Positions 46,707 through 58,530 are shown, counted from the stretch's first letter. The stretch is DNA of 64,000 nt from Tubiluchus corallicola (GCA_030141605.1 JAQGDQ010000153.1:62001-126000), one strand, 5' to 3'. Numbers and translations: made by a program. Notes: generated by a model from the sequence alone, not told the origin.

Positions 46707-49700
46707 GTATATACCGATGTTGACAATGTTATTATTGAATCTATTGCATTGTTCTGTTACGGTGATTACACAGCGCCCTCTCTACCAAGCAACTGGCAGG
46801 CATTCTTCTGTAGTTGCGAGATACAAGACGCTATCACTTTTTTCACTTATTTCTTTTTATTCTTGCTTTCTAAATTCCATGCTGTCCACTGCAACATTCT
46901 TTATTCTTCTCAGTAATTCTACATTTGTTTGCACAAGGTCTTGAGCTTGAACTCCTCTTTTGTTTAAAGGAATTTAATCTTCACACACAAATAGATGCTC
47001 TGTTGTGTCCTTTTCCTTCTTACACAGGTGATTTCTGGCATTGAGCGCACTGCTCTCATTGCAATTTAAAATTTACTTATGCTCTCTGAAGCTGTTATAT
47101 TACTTTGAAGACAATTCCATGAAGTAATCACACGTTGACTAGACAAATGTTGCCTACATTACTTAGTTTTATCACTACAGAACGTCCCCGAAGCCGACAG
47201 AAAGACCTGTCTAGAGATTTAGAAAAGAAATCAGTTGACAACAGCAATTGTACTACGTCTTTGTTTTAGAGAAGACACAGACGATAAACCAGTATCACAC
47301 GCTAAGCGAAAAAACTCTTCTGAATTGCTTCGAGGCATTGAATATCCGTTACATATTGTGCTGACCCATACAACAACAGCATATTCCAACAAATGGTAGA
47401 TCATATTTTTATATAAAGGCAAAATGACAGATGAATCTCTGCTAAAATGGCTATTATAAATTATTTTAAATAATCACTCGGCAATGTTTTGAAACATTAC
47501 TACAAGAAACAAGTGAAAGAAACCCAATCTAGATTTGTTTACTGGCATTGACTGTACAGTGTTTACTGGCATGTACTGTGCAATTTTGCTGGTAGGCTAT
47601 CATCGCGCATGTATTGCAGAATTTTGTGTTAAACGTTTCCTCATTATTTTAATGTGTAGCTGCTCAATTTGCAGGCGTGTTAATATAAGCAAATCTATGT
47701 ACCAAAATACATAGCAGCAAGTCATAACAGCAAGTTACAGATCTTTACCGATGGTTCTAGACTGTGGTGATAAACCAATGGTAGCTGTGTTGATACTTTT
47801 GTCGATAATTAAATATTTTTTGTAGGCAGCATTAGGCCATAATTTTAACCTAAAAATTTTTTGAAATCTTTGGTTTAGGAGTGATACTTACAATATTTAA
47901 ATTTTAAAGTAAATACGCTGTTTTTTGGAAACATGATGTAAAATCAATAGTTTAGCTTTTTGCTGCAGCTTAGAGAAATTAGAAGGTAGGCCTATGTTTT
48001 TATATTAGCTTTGATCAATAAGGTGTCTTTTTAGTTGTTTCATCCACTGTGTTTCATCCATTTAGGTGTTTCATCCACTCAGGCCACAAGCCTTTAGTTT
48101 TACTGCTAAATGATGGTTAAATTACTGTTAAATCCATCCATACAATAACTCAGTAACTCGTCTCAAGTTATTTGTCATTTCAAGGACCCAGTGAGCTTAA
48201 GAGCCATTCTGTTTGACTTCTCCAGTGCAATTAAACAATTGGCACTGCAAGAAATCTTGCTTTTTTACTGCTTCTGTGTCTGCTAAAAGGATGAATATTC
48301 AAGCTGATAAAAAGTAATACAGACATTTCATTCCCTGACTGGGCTGGAAAGTTTAATACCTGTAACTGCAAGGCAGATATATTATAGAAAACAAAATTAA
48401 TAGTAGTTTAAAATACATTTTCATAAGATTGCGTTTGTTGTTGGCATAATTTGCTATGCTAAGAGATTTTTTAGGTCATATTATAGTTAAGATTGCTAGG
48501 CTGATAATAGGCCTATTATACTGCTGATTTATGACTTTGCAAACTTCACAGTTGCATACTATACTACATTAAAGAAGATTGACCCATGCCATGCCATGTC
48601 AATGAATCTAAAAATTTCTGTGTCGATTATTTTCCATTACTTAACAAGGAGCAAATGCGCCAACCTAAGATTTCCCACATTTCTAGAAAAGTATTCATTT
48701 ACATCCAGGCATTTCTGTCATCAGATCCTATTGTGACTCCCTCCGAAAGTGACTTGTGCATGATAATACTTGAGCAGTGCATTGTAGCGTTACTCATAAG
48801 TACTCACTGTACACAAGTATAGCATGTTGTCATTTTGTTGTTGTCCTACAAGTTTTGCCTTTAAATGTCTTAAATTTTATGAGATCATCATGGTCTCACC
48901 AGTAATTGACAATACTGGCTTAGTAATGTGAATTTTAAGTTGCATTCTGTCATTATTCCATTAAATGGTATTCTTTCAGTTTTCTAAATTATATAGGCCT
49001 AGTCCATTTTTATATAAGACTTGTATATAATATTAACTCACTTCCATTTCTCTAGACCTAATTATACATATCTGTAATTATTGATATGATGTACCGTATT
49101 TTCCCGTGTATAAGAGACCCTTTTTTGCTCAGAATTTTCACTTTAAAAATAGGGGGTCTCTTATACATGGGAGTAAGTCTTTTCAATAAGATGCATAAAT
49201 TGTGACACTAATGATTTTAAAGAAATAAGTGCTCTACAACTGTTTTATTTCGAATAATTATAGTTTCCTTTCAATAAATCTTCTCCATGGCTAAATTCTA
49301 ATGATAAAATTAATGTACCGGGTAAGTTATTATTTTTTTAAATGTCAAAAGAGGACAATGCCATTTTTGAGCAGAGTGACTCCTCTGATGATGAACTGGC
49401 TGGAATTGCTGAAGGTCTGACTCCAGTTGATATTTTTGATGAGAGTGATGAGGAATTTAATGATTTCTATGATGAATAAAGTTATTCATTACCAAAAAAC
49501 TTTTTTCCAGAATTTTTGCCTAAAAATTGAAGGGGTCTCTTATACACAAGGGTCTCTTATACATGGGAAAATACGGTAATATCGGTCACAAATTTGTTGG
49601 TTTGTACTGTTACTTATTGGTATTTTTTAGGTGAGAAAATTTTGTGTTTTCACGGACCATTATTGTATGAAGCAAAGGTAAGGAACAATCACAAATATTT

Positions 49701-52700
49701 AGTAGCTTGGACATTTATGAAATTAATGGATAAATAAATTAATTGACTGATATTTTGATAAAATTAAATAATCAAATGATGCGAGACCATTTTGGTGCAA
49801 GTGCACAATTTATTACACAGAAACTGCCAACTACATTGAAAAGTGCTCAGTGTGCTATGTATTTACACAAGTAGAAAAAAATACTTTGTTTTGAATAATT
49901 CAAATTAAATGTTGCTTGCGTTTGTCATATTGATGAGTTTAAGTTAGTATAAGTCTCCTGCAGGGCCTATTTCAAGGGGGGGAAGTGGGGATACTTCCCC
50001 GGGGCCTCACCCTCCGGGGGGGCCTCGCGCCAAGGTAATATTTTTTGCTTTAAGCAAATATACTGCGTCCTCTCTCCCTCTCTCTCTCTTGCCGCACGTG
50101 CGCCGTTTGCCAGTATTGACAAGTATTAAGGACTGGTCTTGAGAATAAAGCAGTTTTTCTTTCAATTGTTCTTTCCTTTAACTACTGTATAACTCCATAT
50201 TTCTGGCATTCTAGCAGTTCAAACATTTTTTGGGCACCAACCATGGTAATGCCGGTTGCCCGCTGCTTCGCCCCCCCCCCCCCCCCGATGGGGCATCATA
50301 TGCCCCACTTCCCTGGGCCTCGCCTAGGCTGAAATAGGCCCTGGTCTCCTGATTAAAGTGTACACTGCAGCTAGAAATTGACGGTAGCTTATATTCCTGA
50401 ATTTATTTCCTAAGTGCGAAAGCACTGATTGTTGTATATAATACAAAAGAATATTATTTGCATCTATTTGAACGTTAATTTGACTATTTGCACATTTCAT
50501 TTCTTTCTTTCCATATTTTGTTAGCATTGTTAAATTAGTTTGATACCAGGTGCAGACCTACAGTTTTGTGTTTTTGTTTACTAATCTGTTATACTGTATT
50601 TATTGTAGTGTGTTACTCATGAGATTATAGACAAACAGTTGAAATATTTGGTGCATTACAATGGTTGGAACAAAAAGTAAGTTCAATTTTCAATTAACAA
50701 ATTTAAATTTTACATATCTATTGCCACATTTTTAGTTATAAACCATTTGCATTTATTGTGGTAGCTTATTAATGTACTTTTTACTAAATGAAACAAGATT
50801 GGCTTTATTTTCTACACTGCTCTGAAAGGGTGACTTTTAACAGTTGCACCACCTGATATTTCTAGGGCATTCCATTTATCTAACAAATTCATCTTTTCAG
50901 CTGGGATGAATGGATACCCGAAAGCCGCGCCTTGAAGCTCAATGATGCCAATATACAGAGACAAAAAGAGCTTGAAGCTGAACATGCTCAGATTTCGCAG
51001 TAAGCGTCTATGTTTTTTTCAACTGACGTGAACTTCAGGTTTTTCATTCATATAGTAGTTATGTTCTTTCAAATATGTAAAAGCCAAATAATTTATTTAA
51101 GTAAATTGCAATAAGGTTAGCAAGCTTGTAATTCTCATGTTGTAATCTGCAAACAAAGTTAACTGCATAAAGTTTCTCAGAGTTTTGAACAGGGTGGTTC
51201 ATAGCATTTTGCTAGGGGCACAAGGAAAACAAGTAACAGTACAGATCAATTTATTACATCAAAGTATTTCCCAAGCATTAACAAATCTATTATGTCTTCA
51301 AAAAAGGCTGTGCAAGGCACTCAGGGCTTTCATATTAAATTTTGAAAGTGTGACACATTATCTGTTGTTATAACAGTCCTTTGATACAAGTTGTTATCTA
51401 CTGTTACTCATTGTTTCTGCATTTCTGTACTTATGTGTTGGACTTGATCCTAAAATCACGTTGAATAAATGGAGATACATTTAGGACATTATTCCTTGGT
51501 TTATTATCAGTAAACAAAAATAACGAAATAAAAATATTAGATCTGCCATAGCGAACAGCCGACATTACTTCCAGCTCTGTAACAGCTAACTAACTAGGTC
51601 AAAAAAGTTATAGAATTCAGGTGAGAAACCAACCTGGAGCATAAATTAGAATCAGCAGGCGGGTCATAACATAGCGCCTAGCAAAAGGTTATGTGCAACT
51701 TTTACTTTAGCAAGGTCAAGAAATCAAAATCAGGGAAAAAATCTGATGTTTTGGCAAAGTCTTCACAAAAAGCGCCCACTTCACCGGCACCTCATCAAGA
51801 AAAACAGAAAACCAAAGGTAAATAATGAAAATAATTTCTGATCAGCCAGTAATTTTTTCTAACTAGAATCTTATGCTAAAGCAATGAAAACTGCATTCTT
51901 GACATTTGTCTTCTTGACATTTTAAGTTTTTGTGCTAAATATTTTGACTATCAATAACTGTCAATTATTATAAGTTTTATTATAAGTGGTAATATTTACG
52001 ACTGGTAATACTTATGTAGCAATCGTTTTTGCTACTGTGGTTACTCATATTATTCAAAGGTTATTCTTGATGCTTTACGCTTTCACCTTTTTGCAAACAA
52101 TTCACTTCTGTGCTTGATTGTTTAGTAGCAGATGACTCTAAGCCACCATCACGAGCTGGCACTCCATCGCGAGAACCACCAGCCAAAAAGCGCAAAACCA
52201 AAATAGATCCTACTGTGGAACCAGTGAGTACTTTTATTTGTTTGCACTTACTACCTGACAGAGCGTTGTTTACTATTTTCAATAAAGTGTCGCATGTTTT
52301 TATTTGCTATTTCCAGAGTTTTATGTTAGATTATAAGTCATAAATCATTTATTTCACATGTGCAAAATACTATGAGCACATTAAGCTCAGTACAACTTTA
52401 ATTTACTTAATAATTGAAATTAGATGTACCTCACTCTAAAGTCTGTCTGAGTGTTAATGCATTGCAGAACTCAAAAAGCTGAGCAAAAGTAAAAACAAAT
52501 GGGTAAAAATAAAAATTTATGAGATACAATATAAAAAGGATTGGTACTTTGCACAGAAATGATACAATGAATGATGCTTATATATGGGATTACAATTTTG
52601 TTAAAAGGTAGAAAAGACTTATTTGCAAAAACTTTTAATGCAACATTTAGGTCTAAAATGCACAAATTGAAGTATCCTGATTGTTTTGCAGAGCACTGCC

Positions 52701-55700
52701 ATGAACTTCTACTGTGAATCAGAGTTATGTGTTCCTCAGTTCTAACTACTTTGTATGATGCTCAAATAGCTGAACATTGCTAGATTGATTTGATTTAGGA
52801 ACTTATTACATGTTTTCAGGAAGATGTTTTCAACAGCAGCACTCAGATACAGATAAAGGTACCAGATGACCTAAAGACTTGGTTAGTTGATGACTGGGAT
52901 CAAATAACTCGCCAGAATAAGGTAATGTATACTGGCAAGCAATGAAACGAAATAAACATTGTATGTGCTGTAATGAAAAGACCTTTGTTTCCAAAGTATA
53001 ACATTTTGTGTCAAAATGAAAAGACTGAGCAAGTGGAATAACTTTCTGTTTGACATGTTATAGTGAAAGGACATTATTTCCCTATGTAATGCTTTTGTAA
53101 AAATGAAACAATGAATTGAATCTGTTAGTACAGCCCTGATGTAGAGGTGCTATTTTCAAAGTGTACTGTCTGTGTTGAATTTACACATGTGATGAACGTT
53201 TTTAATTTCAACATAAAAGTTGGTGTTGGAAATTAACATTTGATTTCTGCTACGTATTTGTGGTTTTTGAGTGAGTTCAAGGACGCACATGGAACTTAAC
53301 ATGGAACAAGCTACAAAATGTAGAGTTGTGTTTGTTTTACAAAATACAAAGTTACGTTTTGCACTAAGACTTTCATGTTAGTCTTTTTGAACATAACCTC
53401 ACAACCCTATAAAAACAAACTTTTCTTAAAGACAAGAGTGCCATACTACAATCGTTTTTCGTATACACGCAAGTTTGCAACTTTTCCCCAGTAGCATACA
53501 AGCTTGGCAACCGCATACAAAAAATAATGTTAGTACGTATTGTTAGTGCTGACTTAATACGCTAGTATTATCTGTTACTCTCCATCTTGAGTTCTTTTTC
53601 TGTCATTGTTTATAAGGTTACACGAGTAATACAACAGTACTAATTAGATAAGCCACCTTGCTCACGGAATTACACAAATCAGAACAACCAGCGTGGGCAT
53701 CGAACTCGTGACCAATGGACTGAGCGCACTAGTACAGGCATTTGGTAATTTACACCACTGGAAGTAAACTTTGTAATCCCAAATGTGAAAATTCGTGTTT
53801 TGTATTGCTATAAAAAGTATTAAATGGCTGTTATTTTTGTGTGTTTCAGATTGTACAACTTCCTTCTAAGAATACTGTAGCCGAAATACTTGCTAGTTAC
53901 ATCAAGTATAGAACACTCAAGGATAAATCTGTCAGCAAGTGAGACTTAAGTTATCATATTTGGCTTTTGTATAACAGAAAGTTTCTCAATAAAAGCCAGT
54001 CATCTTTGGAGATGTTGTGATGGTGACAAATTGTTGTTGACTAATAAGTTTCAATTTGCATAATTTTTCTGAAAATATGCCTTATTCCAGAAAAAATTTC
54101 CATCTGTTTTTAAATAAGATGTTTATCTACCGATATTTTCTGTGGTGGCATGTATTTTTTCACATGCGTTAACACGGGTGTCTTTTTTAGGGCGTTATTG
54201 TTGTGGTATACTATATAGAATCACTTCAACAGTTAGCAGAGAGTTTCTGTTATAGTTGCAGAATGCTTTTTGACAACTGTAGGAATGGAATTGACATATG
54301 TCATGTGATTCTACCATCGCGATGGTCGTAGACTAGAACAATTTGTACTGTTGAGCACGTTTTACAATCACAAGCTGATTGTAGATTTTCATTGTAGTCA
54401 ATGTCGACAAGTTTCTATGTGATTTTGAGCTAGGCAGCATCAACACATTGCTTGAGTTTGTAACAGTGTATTTTGTCTTGTCTTGTGATGGCTAAAGTAT
54501 TTAATCAAAATAACACAGACTCATCAAGGTCACACACTCTATCCATGCTGCACACTATGCCACACCTGGAGTCATCAGGAGGAACCTGAATAGGATTTGC
54601 ATTCCGTGATTGTAAATATTTTAAATTCTTCAAAAATTTGTCAAGGGCCTATAGTGAAACATACTTTTGTCATGTGGGTGTATTTCTGACTGTGACTATG
54701 GTGATGTCATTTCAGAATCAGAATTTTCTGTTGTTTACAAGTAGCAGAAACACTCTATGGTTGTTAGAGTGAAAATAATGGAACAAATCGGCCTTGTATG
54801 GTTCATGTAGGTTTACGGTATATTTCGACACTGTTTTTTATTGGCAGTCTAATAATTTCCTGACCAATAGGCCATAACAAAATTGTCTCATATTATTGCT
54901 GTGACTGAAACAAGTACAAAATGTCAAGGCTTGGCAAGTAGGACTTAATGACTTCTAATGTGGGGTGCATTTAAAAAAATTGTAAAGATAATCTGGAATT
55001 GTGTACCATTTCTGTTTAAGACATTTATCTAATTTTGCATTGTTTTCAGGGACACGTGCCAGGAAATAACTGGAGGGATAACTGACTACTTTAACATTTT
55101 GCTTGGCAAGCAACTCCTGTATAAGTTTGAGCGACCTCAGTACAGCGAAGTAACAATTATTTTCTTGTTCATAGTTTTCTATAACAAATGATAGTGAAAC
55201 TTCTAGCCAGAAATGCAGTTAAAATTTGGGATCCTTTTTTACTTTGTACCTCATAAAGTATTTGTGAGATTACTGTTATGTCTCACCAGCAGCAGTGTGA
55301 CATACTGCAGAATATTTTGGAGTAGCGTTGCTATGAGAATTTGAAAATTATGTGTTTTATGATTTATTGTGCTCTTGGTCTATTAATATTGTAAGTTAAG
55401 AAAAAATTGGTAGCTTCCACTCTGGAGGTCATGGTACAATCTATATCATACATGAGAAATTCAAGCTAAACTCCTGCTTGTAAGCTTGTGGAGAAAGTCT
55501 CAATGGTAACTCGGTCATTTCGCCTCACAGTACCATTGTATTATGCATCGAGTATAACTCTTAACAGAAAGTTAAGTTTAATTAACACATTTTGAGAAAA
55601 CTTGTTGTTCTGTCCTGTTCTGTTTAGTTTTCAGTGCAGTTTTCGTATGTATCACTGATTGACTTACCTTCACTTATATGACTTACACTGACTAAATTTT

Positions 55701-57353
55701 AGGAAGTAGTGACTTATGATTATATTCCAGAAAGAACTTTAAAAGATTTAATGTTTTCTTGGCACTGTTTGTTATTTTAGTTCTCTTTATGTACATGAGG
55801 CATTCTTTGTTGAATTATTGTGTTTAAATTATAAATTCTGTTCCAGATCTTGCAAAAATATGGTGATAAGCCAATGAGTGAAATTTATGGGCCAATACAT
55901 CTTCTCAGATTATTTGGTATGCACTACAAAGTATTGTCGCAAGCTTAATGGTCTTAATGTTGTTGAGCTTCCTTATTTCATCACTAAAAAGTGATTGCAG
56001 CTATTAACTCTTCTGAGTTGTTACCCTACCATTTCTGTTTAATGGCTTAGACTTTCTGTTGATTTTCAGACGCCAACTGTTCATCAAGCCATTACAGTTG
56101 ATTTTCCCGAGTTGGCTGTGATCCTGACCAAGATCGGGATCAAATTATCTAATAAATTCTCAATGTACATAAATTCACAAGTTAAAACAGTTATTAAGTT
56201 TATACTATGACGTCATGAAACCACGATTGCTTCCTTGGGTAATATTATTCCTTGGTTCAGTTACATTAGTGTAGTCCCTCCATATACACTATAACATCAG
56301 GGTTGTTCCCATTGTAATTCTGACGCAGTGCGTAATGCTGTGTATTTGGCAGTTATTTATTTTACGTTAAGCATAGTAAAATAAAACGGAAAAACAGAAT
56401 AGGAATTCAGAAAATTTCTGTGAAGATTGATAAAAATGATCGCTTAGAATTTCGATGCTATCACACATTTTGAGAAAATGCTTGCAATTGTTTGTGCAAT
56501 CACAGAATTTGGTAGCAATCATTTTCAGTGTGACCATTATAGGCAAATATGCTTCTGGTTCATTTAACAATTTTCAATCGTGAGCGTTACAACCCCGGTG
56601 TGTGCACATACACTAATTTGAGGATAGTGGGTATTCATGATAGACTAGTGCATGCCACACTGTATTGCAAATTGCAAATTACGATAACACTGAATTAAAA
56701 ATAGGTGGGCAAAATTCAATAAGGTGCTACAGTTATCAGTTTTAACCAGTACACAAGTAAATAGACAAAACAAAATTGTTTTGTGGTATTCATGCATTTG
56801 AACAGTGAATACAAAGTTCCTAAACATCCGCGTATTATTGAATAAGAAAATCCATAGAACAATTCAAACATTATACTATAGTTACGCTTCGATTATTTTT
56901 AAAACTAAGAATTAGTAGGTCACAAGCCAGTGTGACTAATTGCATTATGTACAATAAATATAGTATCCACCATGAATTAATTGTACCTAATATTTTTTAA
57001 ATTTGATGCGAATTTAAACTTCATGTGGTATTCTGCAGGAGAAAAATGTGAAACAGTGTTGCATCGTACACCATCAAGTTCTGCAGGAATGTATTGTTTG
57101 TGCAGTTTCTGTGTATGCTTCTGTCTGGCTTCTTTTAACCACTGTTTTGTTAAAAATGTAATCACCTTGTGTTTTTCTTGTAGTTCGTCTGGGAAGCTAC
57201 CTTGCTTACAGCAGCCTGGACGAAAAGGCAGTTACCGTCGTCGTCAACCACTTGCATGACTTTCTCAAATATATGCAGCGCAATTCCACTACACTTTTCA
57301 GTCTGAATGACTACGTTACAGCATCACCTGAATACCACCGCAAAGCTTTGTGA
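46676..57353 (+). CDS. MORF4L1: MRG15 / MORF4L1 chromatin reader, 11 exons, complete
   Basis: Eleven plus-strand exons join in phase into 981 nt (326 aa plus stop), close to the 323 aa of the human short isoform. Residues about 8-70 form the chromo barrel (EKILCFHGPLLYEAK, then HYNGWNKN-WDEW). The aromatic-cage residues equivalent to human Tyr26, Tyr46, Trp49 and Trp53 are all present as Tyr23, Tyr43, Trp46 and Trp50. Residues about 80-150 are a Lys/Ser/Pro linker with a basic nuclear-localisation-like patch (KKRKTK). Residues about 151-326 are the MRG domain (WLVDDWDQITRQNK, LLYKFERPQYSE, GPIHLLRLF), ending in SPEYHRKAL. Known: MRG15 binds H3K36me2/3 and is a subunit of NuA4/TIP60 acetyltransferase and Sin3/HDAC complexes, with roles in splicing and DNA repair. 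The start is the first Met that gives the family N-terminus. No defects seen. Confidence 0.95.
46780..47430 (-). pseudogene. Second non-LTR retrotransposon relic (MRG15 intron 1)
   Basis: Minus-strand frames give LLEYAVVVWVS and SVSSLKQRRSTI (RT thumb-region pattern), RVITSWNCLQSNITASESIS (the usual R-x-x-x-x-WN-x-L end), then NHLCKKEKDTTEHLFVCED and a further stretch to about 46790. Several stops and frame changes. It is antisense to MRG15 and begins only about 80 bp after exon 1. Confidence 0.55.
47431..49093. other. Middle of MRG15 intron 1
   Basis: AT-rich. Holds short local repeats: TTTACTGGCAT... twice at about 47540-47570, and TTTCATCCA three times at about 48037-48077. An unidentified 78-codon ORF at 48586-48822 has no recognisable similarity. 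Confidence 0.4.
49094..49576. mobile_element. TA-flanked DNA transposon, 483 bp, pogo/Tc1-mariner-like (MRG15 intron 1)
   Basis: Both ends abut TA. The termini are 27-bp inverted repeats (CCGTATTTTCCC, G or A, then TGTATAAGAGACCC) that match at 26 of 27 positions. Extra copies of the inner word GGGTCTCTTATACA lie at about 49154 and 49532, next to the terminal ones, as expected for transposase-binding sites. The interior keeps a 45-codon acidic ORF. Inference: an internally deleted derivative of a pogo- or other Tc1/mariner-superfamily element. Confidence 0.88.
49342..49479 (+). pseudogene. Residual acidic C-terminal transposase ORF inside the 483-bp element
   Basis: Forty-five codons from ATG, very acidic (SKEDNAIFEQSDSSDDEL, then DIFDESDEEFNDFYDE-stop). 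Pogo/Tigger-type transposases often end in such acidic EED-DD tails, so this is probably the last part of the transposase, left after internal deletion. A stop lies just upstream in frame. No catalytic DDE motif remains. Confidence 0.5.
49631..49677 (+). CDS. MORF4L1: MRG15 exon 2, chromo barrel (residues 11-26)
   Basis: GEKILCFHGPLLYEAK, nearly identical to vertebrate MRG15. Acceptor tttttag, donor gtaagg. Confidence 0.96.
49961..50343. mobile_element. hAT-superfamily MITE, 383 bp (MRG15 intron 2)
   Basis: Perfect 14-bp inverted termini (CAGGGCCTATTTCA) flanked by an identical 8-bp duplication GTCTCCTG (49953-49960 and 50344-50351). The CAGGG start and the 8-bp duplication are hAT hallmarks. 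Subterminal GGGAAGTGGGG-type words are also inverted. The interior holds a (CT)n tract and a 16-C run and does not encode a transposase. The perfect duplication argues for a fairly recent insertion. Confidence 0.95.
50271..50286. repeat. Poly(C) run of 16 inside the hAT MITE
   Basis: An unbroken C run, followed by GATGGGGCATCATATGCCCC, itself an inverted repeat. Prone to length error and polymorphism. The (CT)n tract of the same element is at about 50071-50090. Confidence 0.9.
50609..50676 (+). CDS. MORF4L1: MRG15 exon 3, chromo barrel (residues 27-48)
   Basis: CVTHEIIDKQLKYLVHYNGW plus NK. Carries the cage Tyr43 and Trp46. Confidence 0.95.
50901..50999 (+). CDS. MORF4L1: MRG15 exon 4, end of chromo barrel (residues 49-81)
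   Basis: NWDEWIPESRALKLNDANIQ and a following Glu-rich helix. The donor is gtaagc, starting at base 51000. Confidence 0.95.
51711..51817 (+). CDS. MORF4L1: MRG15 exon 5, linker (residues 82-117)
   Basis: Lys/Ser/Pro-rich, poorly conserved linker (KKSKSGKKSDVL, APTSPAPHQEK). Phase agrees with both neighbours. Confidence 0.88.
52126..52223 (+). CDS. MORF4L1: MRG15 exon 6, linker with NLS-like patch (residues 118-150)
   Basis: PPSRAGTPSREPPAKKRKTK and then IDPTVEP, matching PRKKRARVDPTVE of human MRG15. The acceptor is a tandem TAGTAG, so the exon may start at 52126 or 52129, adding or dropping one Val. Confidence 0.92.
52820..52921 (+). CDS. MORF4L1: MRG15 exon 7, MRG domain start (residues 151-184)
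   Basis: IQIKVPDDLKTWLVDDWDQI and TRQNK, the opening helix of the MRG fold. Phase 0 on both sides. Confidence 0.95.
53694..53763 (-). repeat. tRNA-derived SINE head (MRG15 intron 7)
   Basis: On the minus strand, CAGTGGTGTAAATTACC is followed by a good Pol III B-box, GAGTTCGATGCCC (53695-53707), at tRNA-like spacing. Sequence beyond it (about 53640-53690) may be the SINE body. Target duplications were not found. Confidence 0.55.
53850..53938 (+). CDS. MORF4L1: MRG15 exon 8, MRG domain (residues 185-213)
   Basis: IVQLPSKNTVAEILASYIKY and a Lys-rich end. Corresponds to LFYLPAKKNVDSILEDYANYKK in human. Confidence 0.93.
53939..55049. other. MRG15 intron 8
   Basis: No element, exon or strong repeat recognised. 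Confidence 0.4.
55050..55149 (+). CDS. MORF4L1: MRG15 exon 9, MRG domain (residues 214-247)
   Basis: GGITDYFNILLGKQLLYKFE and RPQYSE, a strongly conserved MRG segment. Confidence 0.95.
55847..55916 (+). CDS. MORF4L1: MRG15 exon 10, MRG domain (residues 248-270)
   Basis: ILQKYGDKPMSEIYGPIHLL followed by RLF. Matches the vertebrate PMSQVYGAPHLLRLF. Confidence 0.95.
55917..57183. other. MRG15 intron 10
   Basis: AT-rich, without recognisable elements. Short ORFs on both strands show no similarity. Confidence 0.4.
57184..57353 (+). CDS. MORF4L1: MRG15 exon 11, MRG domain end and stop (residues 271-326)
   Basis: VRLGSYLAYSSLDEKAVTVV, then NHLHDFLKYMQRNSTTLF, and SPEYHRKAL before TGA. A typical family C-terminus. 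Confidence 0.95.
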
Positions 57354-57592
57354 TCACTGCAAAACAGTGTATTAGGTTTGGGTTTGTAGTAAGTTATTTT
57401 AGTATCATGGAACATACTTAAGTTAACAGACAGATGACAAGTACTTTGGTTTTCTTCTTCTGTTTACACTTGTTCACTTTGCGGAAGTACACCATTTTAC
57501 ATTCCATTTCCGTTTTATGTTCAGTTTATAATGTATTCGTTTTTCCATTTTGTACATTCATGATTTGCTATTAGTAGATATCTGATTTGATA

Positions 57593-57630
57593 CAGTTGAA
57601 TCCCGGTATTACGATTCGGCTTATAACAAA
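57593..57630. mobile_element. Single Tc1/mariner-like terminus in the MRG15 3' UTR
   Basis: TA followed by CAGTTGAATCCCGGTATTAC, related to the ends at 42782 and 58531. A right-hand partner is not clear, so the element is truncated or decayed. Confidence 0.4.
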
Positions 57631-57771
57631 ACTCTCAGTAGTACAGTGATAATCATATGTCCCTTCCAAGCTTATGGTAAACCTAATTAAACCTGTATAA
57701 TCACGTATGGTTACTACGAAACCCCGCTTTGTACGATGTTTTCCCAAAGTCCTGGCAGTATAATTATAACA

Positions 57772-57777
57772 AATAAA
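57772..57777 (+). terminator. Candidate MRG15 poly(A) signal
   Basis: First AATAAA after the stop codon, giving a 3' UTR of roughly 440 nt. The UTR would then include a Tc1/mariner-like end at 57593. Confidence 0.5.
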
Positions 57778-58020
57778 CAAATGTGATTTAGCAGCCTGAT
57801 GATTATTGATTTGTTCTTAGATTTTATCATTTAAGCTGCCCGCCCCATCTAGACTTTAGACACACTTCTGTTGCCACGGTGACTATAACCTGTAGTTGAA
57901 TGTCTTTAAGGTACGAACAAGCTGGGCATTATTATTAATCAATTAAAGAACTAACTTGAAATAAAATAGTAAGAAAAGCAACATTCCAATCAATTACAGC
58001 ACACATATTTTACATATTTA

Positions 58021-58165
58021 TCTCTCTCTCTCTCTCTCTACCTATCAATTTACCTATCACCTCTGTCTCTTTCTCTTCCCTCGCTGTCTTTCTGTCTCTC
58101 AACCTATCTGTTTACCCTTCCCCTCTGTCCTTTTCTCTTCCCCCGGTGTCTCTCTCTCTCTCTCT
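58021..58165. repeat. Pyrimidine-rich (TC)n microsatellite region
   Basis: Two (TC)n runs (about 58020-58039 and 58149-58165) joined by a C/T-only-like stretch. Strand-asymmetric. Confidence 0.9.
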
Positions 58166-58530
58166 GGCATCAAACTGTCTTGAAATCTCCAATGTTATTT
58201 CCAATGTTTACAAATTTCTCTCTCATTTAGCCATTGTCCTAAACGTAAGTGTACCTTAGTTTAGTACTTTAGTTTATGTTATTGATTCCATGAGGCAAGT
58301 GCAATTTGTGCAATAATGGTATTGCCAGCCAGCTATCAATCCTACTGGTAACAAAGTGGCCAGCTGGCCTCAACACAGGCCAGCCAACGGAAAATAGATG
58401 TGATAACGGAGGGTTAAATAATTACCAGTATGTTCAGTGCTCAAAATAAGACCAGTGTAGAGACTACTAATTATTGCTGTTTTACATTAAACGTAGCAGG
58501 TGCCTTTTGTAAAAATGCACATAACAGATA

